Positions 11,669-20,567 of a DNA stretch of 64,000 bases are shown here, in pieces. The position numbers and the translations under genes are program-made. The notes under the pieces are model-generated. The model ran no database searches, was not told where the DNA came from, and saw only the letters and a list, made by a program, of their open reading frames with translations. The stretch's first letter is position 1; each line of letters starts with the position of its first letter. Where the stretch lies: contig SMSO01000014.1 of NCBI GenBank assembly GCA_004764695.1, positions 4,680,845-4,744,844 of the forward strand. The letters run 5' to 3'. The DNA is from Schizochytrium sp. TIO01 (taxonomy: Eukaryota > Sar > Bigyra > Thraustochytrida > Thraustochytriidae).

Positions 11669-11768
11669 TCATGACCGTGCTCTGGACCAAGAACTAATCG
11701 AGTTCTTGGACAACTGCTGCCGCCGCTGCTGCTGGATGTAGCAGAATGAAACTCACGGTACTTGCTTC

Positions 11769-11866
11769 GTTAGTTAGTTATTTACTTATTTAGTTAGTTG
11801 TTTATTTAGTTAGTTGTTTATTTAGTTAGTTGTTTATTTAGTTAGTTGTTTATTTAGTTGGTTAGT
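11769..11866. repeat. 16-bp tandem repeat (GTTGTTTATTTAGTTA type)
   Basis: A TTAG/TTAT-rich run organised as about five copies of a 16-bp unit, a higher-order repeat built from tetranucleotides. Confidence 0.9.
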
Positions 11867-12781
11867 TGCTCTTGTAAAGTAAACCGATGTGCCTTACTTC
11901 GCACATATGCTAACATAGCAGAGCCCGCGAGCGCGAGCAAAGCCGGGGAAAGAAGGCCTTCCTTGAAGCCTCTCGTTCAGAAAGGTCGCAGAATAAGTTG
12001 CTCCAAATCGTTCAAGAAAAAGCGAGGATGGAATCAAGCAAGCAAGCAAACAGGCTGAGAGATACGTACTACATTCACGCATGCCCAACGCTAAGTGATT
12101 CCAGCTCCTTCTTCTTCTCCAAGGATCGATTGATGATCAATCGACTGCTGCCTTTCACTGGGAATCAGGAACTCAACAAATGACATGAGGAATGGCTTAC
12201 TAGGAGAGATGAATTCTACTTAGTGACTATGGTAGAGAGACAGTCATTCTGATGAGCAGACAGACCGTCAGGAATCGAGTGGAATCGAAGCCTACGAGTT
12301 CCGGAGGACTCCAAGCCAAGCCAAGTTTAGCTTGCGCCTCTTTCCTCAGCACGCGTGGCACGGCCTGTCCGTGCGAGTATCATTCGCCTGCCTCGCAATA
12401 ATTCCGTACGCCGTGTATGATGATGGTCCAAGTGCTGCGAGAACGGCGCTGTTCAATCTATGTGGCGAACGTGCTCTGCGAGAGAGCAAAGTTTAGAGAC
12501 GAAGCGAATGAGCCCTCATTCATTGGGCTCAAGTGCACATAAGTCACAAGCTCTGCGACGGCCTGTGAACTAACTAACTATCTATCGCAGAATCGCGGAA
12601 CCCGTTTCTGCAAACAATTCCACAGACGGCTCGCGCCCCTCAAGACTTTTCCCAGCTCGCTCAAGCCGGCCAAGCAGACCACGCGAAACCAGCGTAACCA
12701 AGCGAAGCTCGCTCCAGGATCACCCACGCCGGCCTCACTCGCGAGGTCTTCATCGATGTCCGCTGTCTCCTCCAGGCTTAT

Positions 12782-12802
12782 TTGCTTGCTTGCTTGCTTG
12801 CT
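12782..12802. repeat. (TTGC)5 microsatellite
   Basis: Five TTGC units inside a GC-rich patch. Confidence 0.88.
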
Positions 12803-12915
12803 CGCCATCCCAAGCTGCTGCTCGTGCTCCCTCCTAAGCCCTTGGGAACCGAGCGCGAAGCTGAAGATCTCATCTCCTCTACCCTAGCAAAAGCCGAGGC
12901 CAGCTCACGAACCGC

Positions 12916-12941
12916 TCACGGCGCAGAATCAGGCGCCGTGA
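12916..12941. repeat. Inverted repeat, 9-bp GC-rich arms, 8-nt loop
   Basis: TCACGGCGC (12916-12924) pairs perfectly with GCGCCGTGA (12933-12941) around AGAATCAG. A strong potential stem-loop in noncoding DNA with no recognised function. Confidence 0.85.
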
Positions 12942-13133
12942 ATCGTGGTGAGTCCATTATGGACCGCGATCGATGGAGAAGTATCATCCTTGATCTGTTG
13001 GCGGATGGCGGAAGTGGCCATCGCCAACAACTTCGTGCCGCTTCCACCAGCTCGAACCCAGCTTCCGCCAAGCTTTCCTCTCCCATGTTATCTCTCTGTC
13101 TTATTACCTATTGTCTATTCATCTCTATATCTT

Positions 13134-13211
13134 ATTATCTATCTATCTCTTTATCCATCTACGTATCTATCTATGTGTGTATGTATGTATCTATATGTAT
13201 GTATGTATGTG
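13134..13211. repeat. TATC/TATG tetranucleotide tract
   Basis: An imperfect tract of ATCT units that change to TATG units after about 13175. Confidence 0.85.
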
Positions 13212-13364
13212 TTGTAGAGTTAGTTCGAGAGAGCAGCTGAGGCAATAGACGAACGAAAATCAGCGCGTGTTTTACTCCTCCAGGGGGCTTCCAGATCGGA
13301 TTATCGATGAAGAGGCAGCTTTTCGAATTGGGGAAGTAGAACTAACTAGTACTATTCACTTTCG

Positions 13365-13392
13365 ACTTGAACTTGAACTTGAACTTGAACTT
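13365..13392. repeat. (CTTGAA)n hexanucleotide repeat
   Basis: About four CTTGAA units. Variants of the same theme (TTCAAG, CTCAAG) recur at 14000-14024 and 20582-20620. Confidence 0.85.
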
Positions 13393-13670
13393 TGCTTGCT
13401 TGCTTTCTTCTTTCTTTTCATCTTCCACTGCGAAGAATCAGAGACCCTCGTTTTATTTGTTTTCCTCTTTCTTCAGTTTCTTCTTCTTTTATTTTGTTTT
13501 TACTTTTAAGTTTAAAAAAATAAAAAATAAAAAAAAAAGGCATCTATGCGAATCCAGCAATGCTTTTAGCTTCTTTCTTTCTTTCTTTTTTCTTGCAAAG
13601 GGCGCCACCTCTGTGTCTATAAACAAAATCGTAGATAAATAAATACTTTTTCAATCAAAACTTCACTCCT

Positions 13671-13700
13671 TGTTTTATTGTTTGTTTGTTTGTTTGTTTG
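13671..13700. repeat. (TTTG)n microsatellite
   Basis: Five to six TTTG units in AT-rich DNA. Confidence 0.88.
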
Positions 13701-13831
13701 CTTTACATGTTAATGTTTCGTGATCAAAACATTTTAAAAGTAAAAGTGTTTCTCTTGTTGAGACGTGGAAAGAACAATGGGGAAAGAAAGGGGGGGAGGG
13801 GCGAAATTCGCGGGTCCGAAACCCAAAAATA

Positions 13832-13863
13832 GTTTTCATTTATTTTCAAAAATAAATGAAAAC
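13832..13863. repeat. Inverted repeat, 15-bp AT-rich arms, 2-nt spacer
   Basis: Positions 13832-13846 and 13849-13863 are perfect reverse complements separated by CA. A G-run-rich segment (13778-13803) lies just upstream. It could be a transcript hairpin or a cruciform; no gene adjoins it. Confidence 0.9.
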
Positions 13864-13960
13864 CTTTTCCTGCTGCGACGCATTTTCAGAAGGGAAGGAG
13901 ACAGCGACAGACGGTCTTTTGAGTTATTCGTTTGTTGAGAGCGAATGAAGCGCACAACCC

Positions 13961-14024
13961 CTTCTTCTTCTTCTTCTTCTTCTTCTTCTTCTTCTTCAAG
14001 TTCTTCAAGTTCTTCAAGTTCTTC
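13961..14024. repeat. (CTT)n followed by 9-bp TTCTTCAAG repeat
   Basis: About twelve CTT triplets pass into three or more copies of the nonamer TTCTTCAAG. Confidence 0.92.
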
Positions 14025-14114
14025 GTTTTGTTTGTTTATTTATTTATCCATACATCATCTGGATCACTGATTGACAGTGCAGCAATCTTATTTTGAGGCA
14101 TCTACTTAAACAAT

Positions 14115-14169
14115 CAATTCAACTCAATTCAACTCAATTCACTCAATTCAACTCAATTCAACTCAATTC
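14115..14169. repeat. 10-bp tandem repeat (AACTCAATTC)
   Basis: Five to six copies of AACTCAATTC, one lacking two bases near 14140. Confidence 0.9.
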
Positions 14170-14350
14170 GGTAGTGCCGATTGTGCATTAATTGCAAACA
14201 CCAGCTGACTTGAGCTCAACTTCACTGCTGCAGCGAGGTACCTGATCGTAGCTAGGCCGTCTACAGTGTGCAGTACTACGTAGTAGCGGTGGTGGTGGTA
14301 GCAGCATTTCAAGACAGGGCTTCTTTCTCATCTTTCTCATGACGTACAGA

Positions 14351-14402
14351 AAGATAGATAAAGAGATAGATAAAGAGATAGAGAGATAGAGAGATAGATA
14401 CA
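14351..14402. repeat. (GATA)/(GAGA) tract
   Basis: GATAGATAAAGA units change into GAGAGATA units over about 50 bp. Confidence 0.88.
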
Positions 14403-14726
14403 TGGATAGAACGAGAATGGTCGATCTCCAATTGCGTGAGCGGAGGGTGTCTTCGGGTTTCCTTCCCTCTGGAGACCTCCACTGATGAGGTGGTCAGGCC
14501 TCGGAGGAGACGCGGGCACAGGCCGCAGAGGGCGGGGAAGGAAGGCGAGGACCTCCGACGCAAGCGCTTGAGGCAGCTTCGTCGCAATCTCAGCGCTCGA
14601 AAGATGGCGCATTCCAAGAGAACGTCGCCGATTTACTACTGCTACTACCACCATCACAATCAATCAATAAACAATTAATTAAAAAAAGAATCAATGAACA
14701 AATCAATCAATGAATCCATGCATAAA

Positions 14727-14773
14727 TAAATGAATGAATGAATGAATGAATGAATGAATGAATGAATGAATGC
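14727..14773. repeat. (AATG)n microsatellite
   Basis: About eleven AATG/TGAA units, preceded by AATC units from about 14660. Confidence 0.92.
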
Positions 14774-16225
14774 ATCAATCAACACATCATACGATTGTCG
14801 AGTGATTTCCCAATTCTCGTCCAAGCTATGCTCGAGATTGGCTTGGATTCCTGCACTATCGAAGCATTGCGCAACTAACTTGCCTCGCTCCGTGAGCGAT
14901 TGATTGACTGACTGATCAAAAGCGCGTTGAGAGGCCATCCATTCTTCAGGCTGCCAATTGCAGTCAAAGTGGCCGAGCATCCTTCTATTGTGCTCCGCCG
15001 CAACAGCTGTGAAAGATGAAAACTACCAAAGCAGAGACAGAGATGTCAGAGATAGCACAGCACGGATACGGATGATGGAGGATCGATCAGTTGACGTGGA
15101 GTTAGTTACACGAGAACACGAGAGGCCTGCCTGCCTTTGATCCCTTCCCTTTCCGCAAATGGCGAACTTGAGCAACGAATCAACAGGCGCGACCTTTACA
15201 CCTTCAGCCCCACCTTCAACTGCTTCAACCTCAACTTCATCTTCTTCAAAGTGGCTCCGTGCCAAGCTCTGCGTAACGAACTATCTATCCATGTATCCAA
15301 TTGTCTGTCTTCGAGTCTGTAGATCGATCGCTGTGCATTGTGGTCCTTCTCTCTGAAGAGCGTCAGTAAGTAGATAGATAGATAAGTAAGTAAATGTCCT
15401 GGTTCAGGCCGTGGTCGAGGGGCGCTTATTGTCCATAATGGCGACGGATCGACCGCAGAGGCGGCTTGGAATGAAAGTAAGTAAAGGAATGAATCAATCA
15501 ATCGAAAGATAAATAAATAAACAAGTACGTAAATGCTCAACTTGAAGCAGCGAAGAAGTTGACGAAGGAAAGAACGCAGTCGTCGTTTGCAAGCGACGAT
15601 GATACTATCTTTCATCATCTGCTGTTTGCAGGTAGTAGGGACACCTAGTGCTGCCTGCTAAGAGTGGCAGAAAGGGAAATAAGCAGGAGGAGGAAAATCG
15701 AACTCGCCCGTCGGATCCGGATTTCCCTGCGCCTTTTCCCAATATGGCGCAACTAAGGGGGCATTGTATAGGCGATAGATACTAAGAGTGCGATAGGAGA
15801 TCAACGATGACTTTTTATTAGCACTATTTTTATTTCTTATCGTATCATCTGCTTTGTCTTTCCTAGTAAGTATTTTTTTCTTTTAAAAACAGCGTTTAAA
15901 TTAGTTAAAATGAGTTGCCATTAAATCATTATTATTTTCATAATAAATAAAATGTTTACTTATTTACTTTATTTGCTTTTAATCAATTGATTTTTTTGAT
16001 ATTAAAAAAAAATATATATAGAAAATAATCGAAGGTTTGGGCTCAAGTTGATCAGGGCCAAAGCTGAAGTTCAAAGTCCAAAGTTGCCGCTTCTTCTCAA
16101 GTCAATGCCAACGTGCTCGAGAGCAGACTCAGCTTCGACGCAAACTTAGTCAGGTCCTTCTCAGAAAGAACCCTGCTCTTCTTCACCAACAAGTTTCGCC
16201 CACTCTGAGTCCCGAAAGGAACTAT

Positions 16226-16275
16226 CACTCATTCATTCATTCATTCATTCATTCATTCATTCATTCATTCACTCA
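16226..16275. repeat. (CATT)n microsatellite
   Basis: About eleven CATT/ATTC units, then ACTC units. Inverted orientation relative to the AATG array at 14727-14773. Confidence 0.92.
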
Positions 16276-16361
16276 CCTGTTGTTCCAGAGCAACGAGAGT
16301 GATTGAGTGAGTGAGTGGGATCGAGAAGTGTTGAAAACGCAGCACGCGGAGGCAATTTATG

Positions 16362-16394
16362 AGTTAGTCAGTCAGTCAGTCAGTCAGTCAGTCA
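16362..16394. repeat. (AGTC)n microsatellite
   Basis: Seven to eight AGTC units. Confidence 0.9.
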
Positions 16395-16596
16395 AAAAGA
16401 AGTCAAAAAGAGACACAGAGACGGCACTTTGGAGCCTCCTTTCGAGGCTTGAGCGATCTCGTTTTCGAGGCCTCGGATGCTGCGAAAAAGTAGGCGAAAA
16501 GAGGCAGCAGCCGTCCAGACAGAGCAGAACGAAGGACCCGCCTGAAGACGGCAGTGTAGTGTTGAAGCAGCACAATTGATTATAGCTTTGTAGTCA

Positions 16597-16649
16597 CAAA
16601 CAAACAAACAAACCAACAAACAAACAAACAAACAAACAAACAAACAAAC
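16597..16649. repeat. (CAAA)n microsatellite
   Basis: About thirteen CAAA/AAAC units with one CCAA interruption near 16612. Confidence 0.92.
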
Positions 16650-17404
16650 CCTGGTTTACATTACTTATGGAGAGGCAGTTAGTTTGATCGTTCGTTTAAT
16701 TCTTTGTTTGATTGTTTGACTGTTATTTAGATTTTTTTATAATATTTTTTATGTTTGCTGTCTGGCTATTGCCTCCGTTGCTTTCTTTCTTTTCTTTCTT
16801 GTTTTACTTAACCTTTCCCCTCTTTTCTTCTTCGCGAACCAGGACATAGTAACTAGGTACTATTTTCTTCGCCCGCAATTATCCTCTCTAAATGTTTCTA
16901 ACCGACGAAATATACTTTCTTTCTTACGGTAGGTACTTTTTCTTTCCTTTTCTTTTTTTCTGATGAAATAGAACATTCACATATCATATAACTGTTGTTA
17001 ATGGACTCAACAAATCAACAAAGAGGGCCTTTTCTTTTTTCTTGCTTCTTTTGTCTCTTTCTTTCTCCTATCATCCATCGCCCTTTTCCAATTGAGATGA
17101 AAGCTCTAACGCCGCCGTTTCCACCGCTCGCACGCCTTGCTTTACGCGACCTTCTGTGCTTTATGTGCTCTCAGGCCGCAGGAGGAGCCGCTCCTCCCTC
17201 GAGAGCGACCTCTTTCTGCTTTCTCGCACCGCCTTCGCAGCCCTCTGAGTCCGCATAGATAGCAACCCTCGAGGTCAACTTTCAACCCAAGCAGCTTATT
17301 CATCAAAGAAGGAGAAGAAGTCCTAGCGAAGCACCTACCTATCTACCTAGCAAGCAAGCACATTACTTTCACTTTGCGAGAGGAAGGAAATCAGCTTCTT
17401 TCTA

Positions 17405-17427
17405 TGTATATATATATATATATATAT
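17405..17427. repeat. (TA)n dinucleotide repeat
   Basis: About eleven alternating TA steps. Confidence 0.88.
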
Positions 17428-17636
17428 CGTGGAGAGATACAGCAAACAGGTGCTACGTAGCACCGAACTAGCACTTGGCTACCACACGGCTTTCGTCTTA
17501 CGTCATCCTTACGTCAGCTTGCTTGGCACTTTTGTCCCTTGTCTACTGTCAAGATAGTTGCGCTTATTGCGCTTATTGCGCTTATATGCATGCATGCTTG
17601 TCACGCCAGCGCTTAAAACGCAATGGACTCGGAATC

Positions 17637-17654
17637 GATCAATCACTCAATCAC

Positions 17655-17711
<57 letters not shown>

Positions 17712-17821
17712 GAATGAATCAATGAATCAATCAATCAATCAATGAATCAATCAATGAATGAATGAATGAATCAATCAATGAGTGAATGAATGAATGAATG
17801 AATGAATGAATGAATGAATGA
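17637..17821. repeat. Compound (AATC)n-(AATG)n array, about 185 bp
   Basis: Starts with AATCACTC octamers, becomes about seventeen AATC units, alternates between AATG and AATC in short blocks, and ends in a nearly pure AATG run. The register is essentially kept throughout while the fourth base switches. Confidence 0.95.
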
Positions 17822-18099
17822 CAACCTAGTACCTGCCCAGAAGCCAGGACAGTAAGTAGCAGCATGCCCACCCTACTTACTACCTATTGCGTACAAGGGC
17901 TTGTTTGTTGAGAAAGAAAGGAGGTCGCCGAGCGGAGCCTGGCCTGCTGAAGGCTGGCTTTTCGCCGGAAAAGACAGACACTCTGCCTCCACTCCACTCG
18001 CAGACCTCACGAGCTCAGGAGCTTTACGTTGACGTTGAGCCTGAGCCTGCTTGAGCTTGCTTGGCGAGCACCCATCAACGGTGGGCCCAAAGCTATCAG

Positions 18100-18240
18100 C
18101 TTATTTGTTTATTTATATTTATTTATTTGTTTATTTTAGAATTGTTTATTTGTTTATTTTAGATTTGTTTATTTAAAATTATTTATTTATATTTATTTTA
18201 AAATTGTTTATTTAAAATTATTTATTTACTATCTGCTTAT
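18100..18240. repeat. TTTAT/TTTGT low-complexity block
   Basis: About 140 bp of interleaved TTTA, TTTG and TTTTAGA units with short repeated segments such as GTTTATTTTAGA. Confidence 0.85.
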
Positions 18241-18810
18241 TTACCCCTTTACTCCAAGTTATTAGAGAGCGACGCTTTCGTCAGCAGAACAGAAGCGATC
18301 TCTTATCTCACTCGCTACGTGCCACATGAAGGAGTGTAGCTTCATCTCAGGTGAAGCTCTCTCTCTCTAAGAAGATGACCTATCTGACTAAGCTTTGCAA
18401 GCTTTAGCTCCTCTATCATCCTGTTCTCCACCGTTTTTGACAACTCGTGAATCACTCTTTTCAATCGAAAAGCAATAGAATAATGATACTTCATCTACAT
18501 TTTTAAAATATGAAAATATATAACAGTGATCTTTTCTAAAATCGGAGATAATTAATTAGCCTCATGATAAGATACCATTTGGGGCGATGAAAAACCCCTT
18601 CGCAGGTTGAAGAACTCGAAGCGAAAGGAGGAATCACGAGGAAGACAGAAGCCTATTTTGGGCCAAAGCGGAGAGGCCGTCTTTACTTTGCACAGTGTCT
18701 GAGCTGTGAGCGTCCGTAACCTGAGAAGTGCTCAACGAGCGAACCCGAAGTGAGGGAGCCAAGAGAGACCGCGAAGAGCCAGGCTTTCCACCTTTCCTTT
18801 AAACTCACTG

Positions 18811-19308
18811 CTTTACTTTACTTTACTTTACTTTACTTTACTTTACTTTACTTTACTTTACTTTACTTTACTTTACTTTACTTTACTTTACTTTACTTTA
18901 CTTTACTTTACTTTACTTTACTTTACTTTACTTTACTTTACTTTACTTTACTTTACTTTACTTTACTTTACTTTACTTTACTTTACTTTACTTTACTTTA
19001 CTTTACTTTACTTTACTTTACTTTACTTTACTTTACTTTACTTTACTTTACTTTACTTTACTTTACTTTACTTTACTTTACTTTACTTTACTTTACTTTA
19101 CTTTACTTTACTTTACTTTACTTTACTTTACTTTACTTTACTTTACTTTACTTTACTTTACTTTACTTTACTTTACTTTACTTTACTTTACTTTACTTTA
19201 CTTTACTTTACTTTACTTTACTTTACTTTACTTTACTTTACTTTTACTTTACTTTACTTTACTTTACTTTACTTTACTTTACATTACTTTACTTTACTTT
19301 ACTTTACA
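18811..19308. repeat. Giant (CTTTA)n satellite-like array, about 498 bp
   Basis: From 18811 to 19240 there are 86 consecutive CTTTA units without one error (430 bp). The array continues to about 19308 after a single extra T (19241-19246) and one CATTA variant unit. It is the largest and purest repeat in the window. Plus-strand translation gives an artefactual Leu-Leu-Tyr-Phe-Thr polymer, not a protein. The perfect identity suggests recent expansion by slippage or unequal exchange, or assembly-level copying; the true copy number may differ. Confidence 0.97.
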
Positions 19309-19630
19309 TTTATTTATTGTTAACTCTCAGGCTCTTTTCTCGCTTCTTTTTTAGTCTAACAATTGTTTTTAATTCTTCTACTTCTTCTTTTTTCTTCTTT
19401 TTAAATAAGAAAAAAGACATCAAACTTTTTCCGGCAACTAAAACACTTCTCAGAGTCACACCATTATTGCGATGGTGTTGCTGTTTTTAAAAACTATTTT
19501 TAATTTTAAATAAATAAATAAATACTTTAATTTTATATATACATACATACATCAAAAGATGACATCATAACTATGGGTATTTAAGGGGAGTTGATAGTGC
19601 GATACAGTGAAGGCGGAGCTCCTATCCACA

Positions 19631-19893
19631 ATGCTACCCAAAACAGTAGGGCTCGGCAAAACGAATCCGCGAATTCTCGTACACCGATCTTCCGATCCGC
19701 TAGTCAGACTCATAGGAAGCAGGCAAGTGCAAATTCAGCCGGTCCAGCAAGCGGAGGAGACCCTTTGCGTGAGTACCTCTCATTCCTTCATTCCTTCTCT
19801 CTTTCTCTCTTTCTTTCAGTCTTTCTTTCTTCTTTCTTTCGGTTCTTCCTTTCTCAGTGTATCCGTCTGAAGGTCAATGCCTGTCTGTCATGA
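19631..19893 (+). CDS. Speculative two-exon small ORF (57 aa), function unknown
   Basis: Not recognised. An ATG at 19631 opens 46 codons (Lys/Arg/Val/Leu/Gln-rich, containing NPRILVH and SRQVQIQPVQQ) up to a GTGAGT donor-like site at 19769. A pyrimidine-rich stretch follows and ends in TTTCTCAG at 19857; joining there (89-nt intron, phase 0) adds 11 codons and a TGA at 19891. A TATTTAAG element lies about 50 bp upstream of the ATG. Against it: no homologue is recognised, the CTAAC branch motif of the two solid introns is missing, and the pyrimidine tract is itself a CTTT microsatellite, so the arrangement may be chance. Confidence 0.18.
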
Positions 19894-20539
19894 ATCCGCA
19901 ACAGTGGATCCAAGATTGAAGAAATCGAAGAAGAGGCTTCGAGCTCAGCTTTAGAAGGGTTGGCCGCCTCTGGAGACTTTGTTGAAAGCTCGCGGCGCTC
20001 TTGCTTATTTGCTTGCCTGCTTGCCTGCTTGCTTGCTTGCTACGTCGTGTGAGACTGGGGCTGCGTGCGAGCTCGCTGTTTTCAGCGAGGCCGCTGAAGA
20101 CTGTTGGGCGAAATGCGGAGTTCGAGGGACTCACTCACTCAGCCTCGAAGCGGCATCTGCGATAAGACAGAAACTAAGAAACTAAGAAACGAAGAAACTA
20201 AGAAACAAAAGGACAAAGAAATGAAGAAATGAAGAAGTAAAGACAGAAGAAGCTTTGCCGCAACAGAAGAAGAGACGTCTGCGGAATAACAGGGAAGCGG
20301 AGCAAAGACCCACGGCAACAGGGAACTAACTCTTCGTTAGAGGCTTCGTCGCGGATATCTTTGCAGCAGCTCAGGAGAGAGAAGCAGGGCTTCGGTTGCT
20401 ATAGTTAGAAATTGGGGATAGGAGGAGATGATGAATGATTGAAAGGGCTTGAGGGGAAGAGAACCACCGCTCGTAGGTGCAGAAGATCCTTTTGTTGATT
20501 CTCACGAGCAAGATGAAAAAAGTCGCTTGGAAAGTATTA

Positions 20540-20567
20540 CCACGTGATTATAAAATCATGCACGTGG
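20540..20567. promoter_or_regulatory. Paired CACGTG (G-box/E-box-like) inverted repeat
   Basis: CCACGTG at 20540-20546 and CACGTGG at 20561-20567 form inverted 7-bp arms 14 bp apart. CACGTG is the classic target of bHLH and bZIP factors, but no start of transcription is close by (the SDR ATG is 1.6 kb downstream), so the function is inferred only. Confidence 0.3.

Larger units (their letters stand above)
9069..11768. other. Intergenic, no gene recognised
   Basis: A GC-richer patch (9240-9560) with short frames on both strands is followed by AT-rich unique sequence (9570-11110) containing almost no tandem repeats, the least repetitive part of the desert. Small repeats return at 11482-11504 (GTAG) and 11621-11668 (GAT/GGT). 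Confidence 0.6.
11867..14114. other. Intergenic with GC-rich patch and repeats, no gene recognised
   Basis: GC-rich DNA at about 12300-13090 with open frames on both strands, none recognisable, then STRs (13134-13211, 13365-13392, 13671-13700, 13961-14024) and AT-rich sequence. Includes inverted repeats at 12916-12941 and 13832-13863. Confidence 0.6.
14170..18810. other. Intergenic, no gene recognised; many tetranucleotide arrays
   Basis: Arrays at 14351-14402, 14727-14773, 16226-16275, 16362-16394, 16597-16649, 17405-17427 and 17637-17821, a TTTAT-type low-complexity block at 18100-18240, and AT-rich stretches (15800-16020, 16680-17000). A GC-richer patch at 14430-14610 has frames on both strands without recognisable content. 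A 9-bp CGCTTATTG-type repeat (three copies) lies at about 17560-17585. Confidence 0.6.

Noticed and set aside
12756-12887. 43-codon ATG frame that looks like a signal peptide (LICLLACLLA)
   Set aside because: The hydrophobic core is translated from the TTGC microsatellite and the frame stops soon after.
18750-19490. 246-codon open frame with a Leu-Leu-Tyr-Phe-Thr repeat
   Set aside because: It is only the translation of the CTTTA array; five-base units stay open in every frame and no flanking sequence supports coding.
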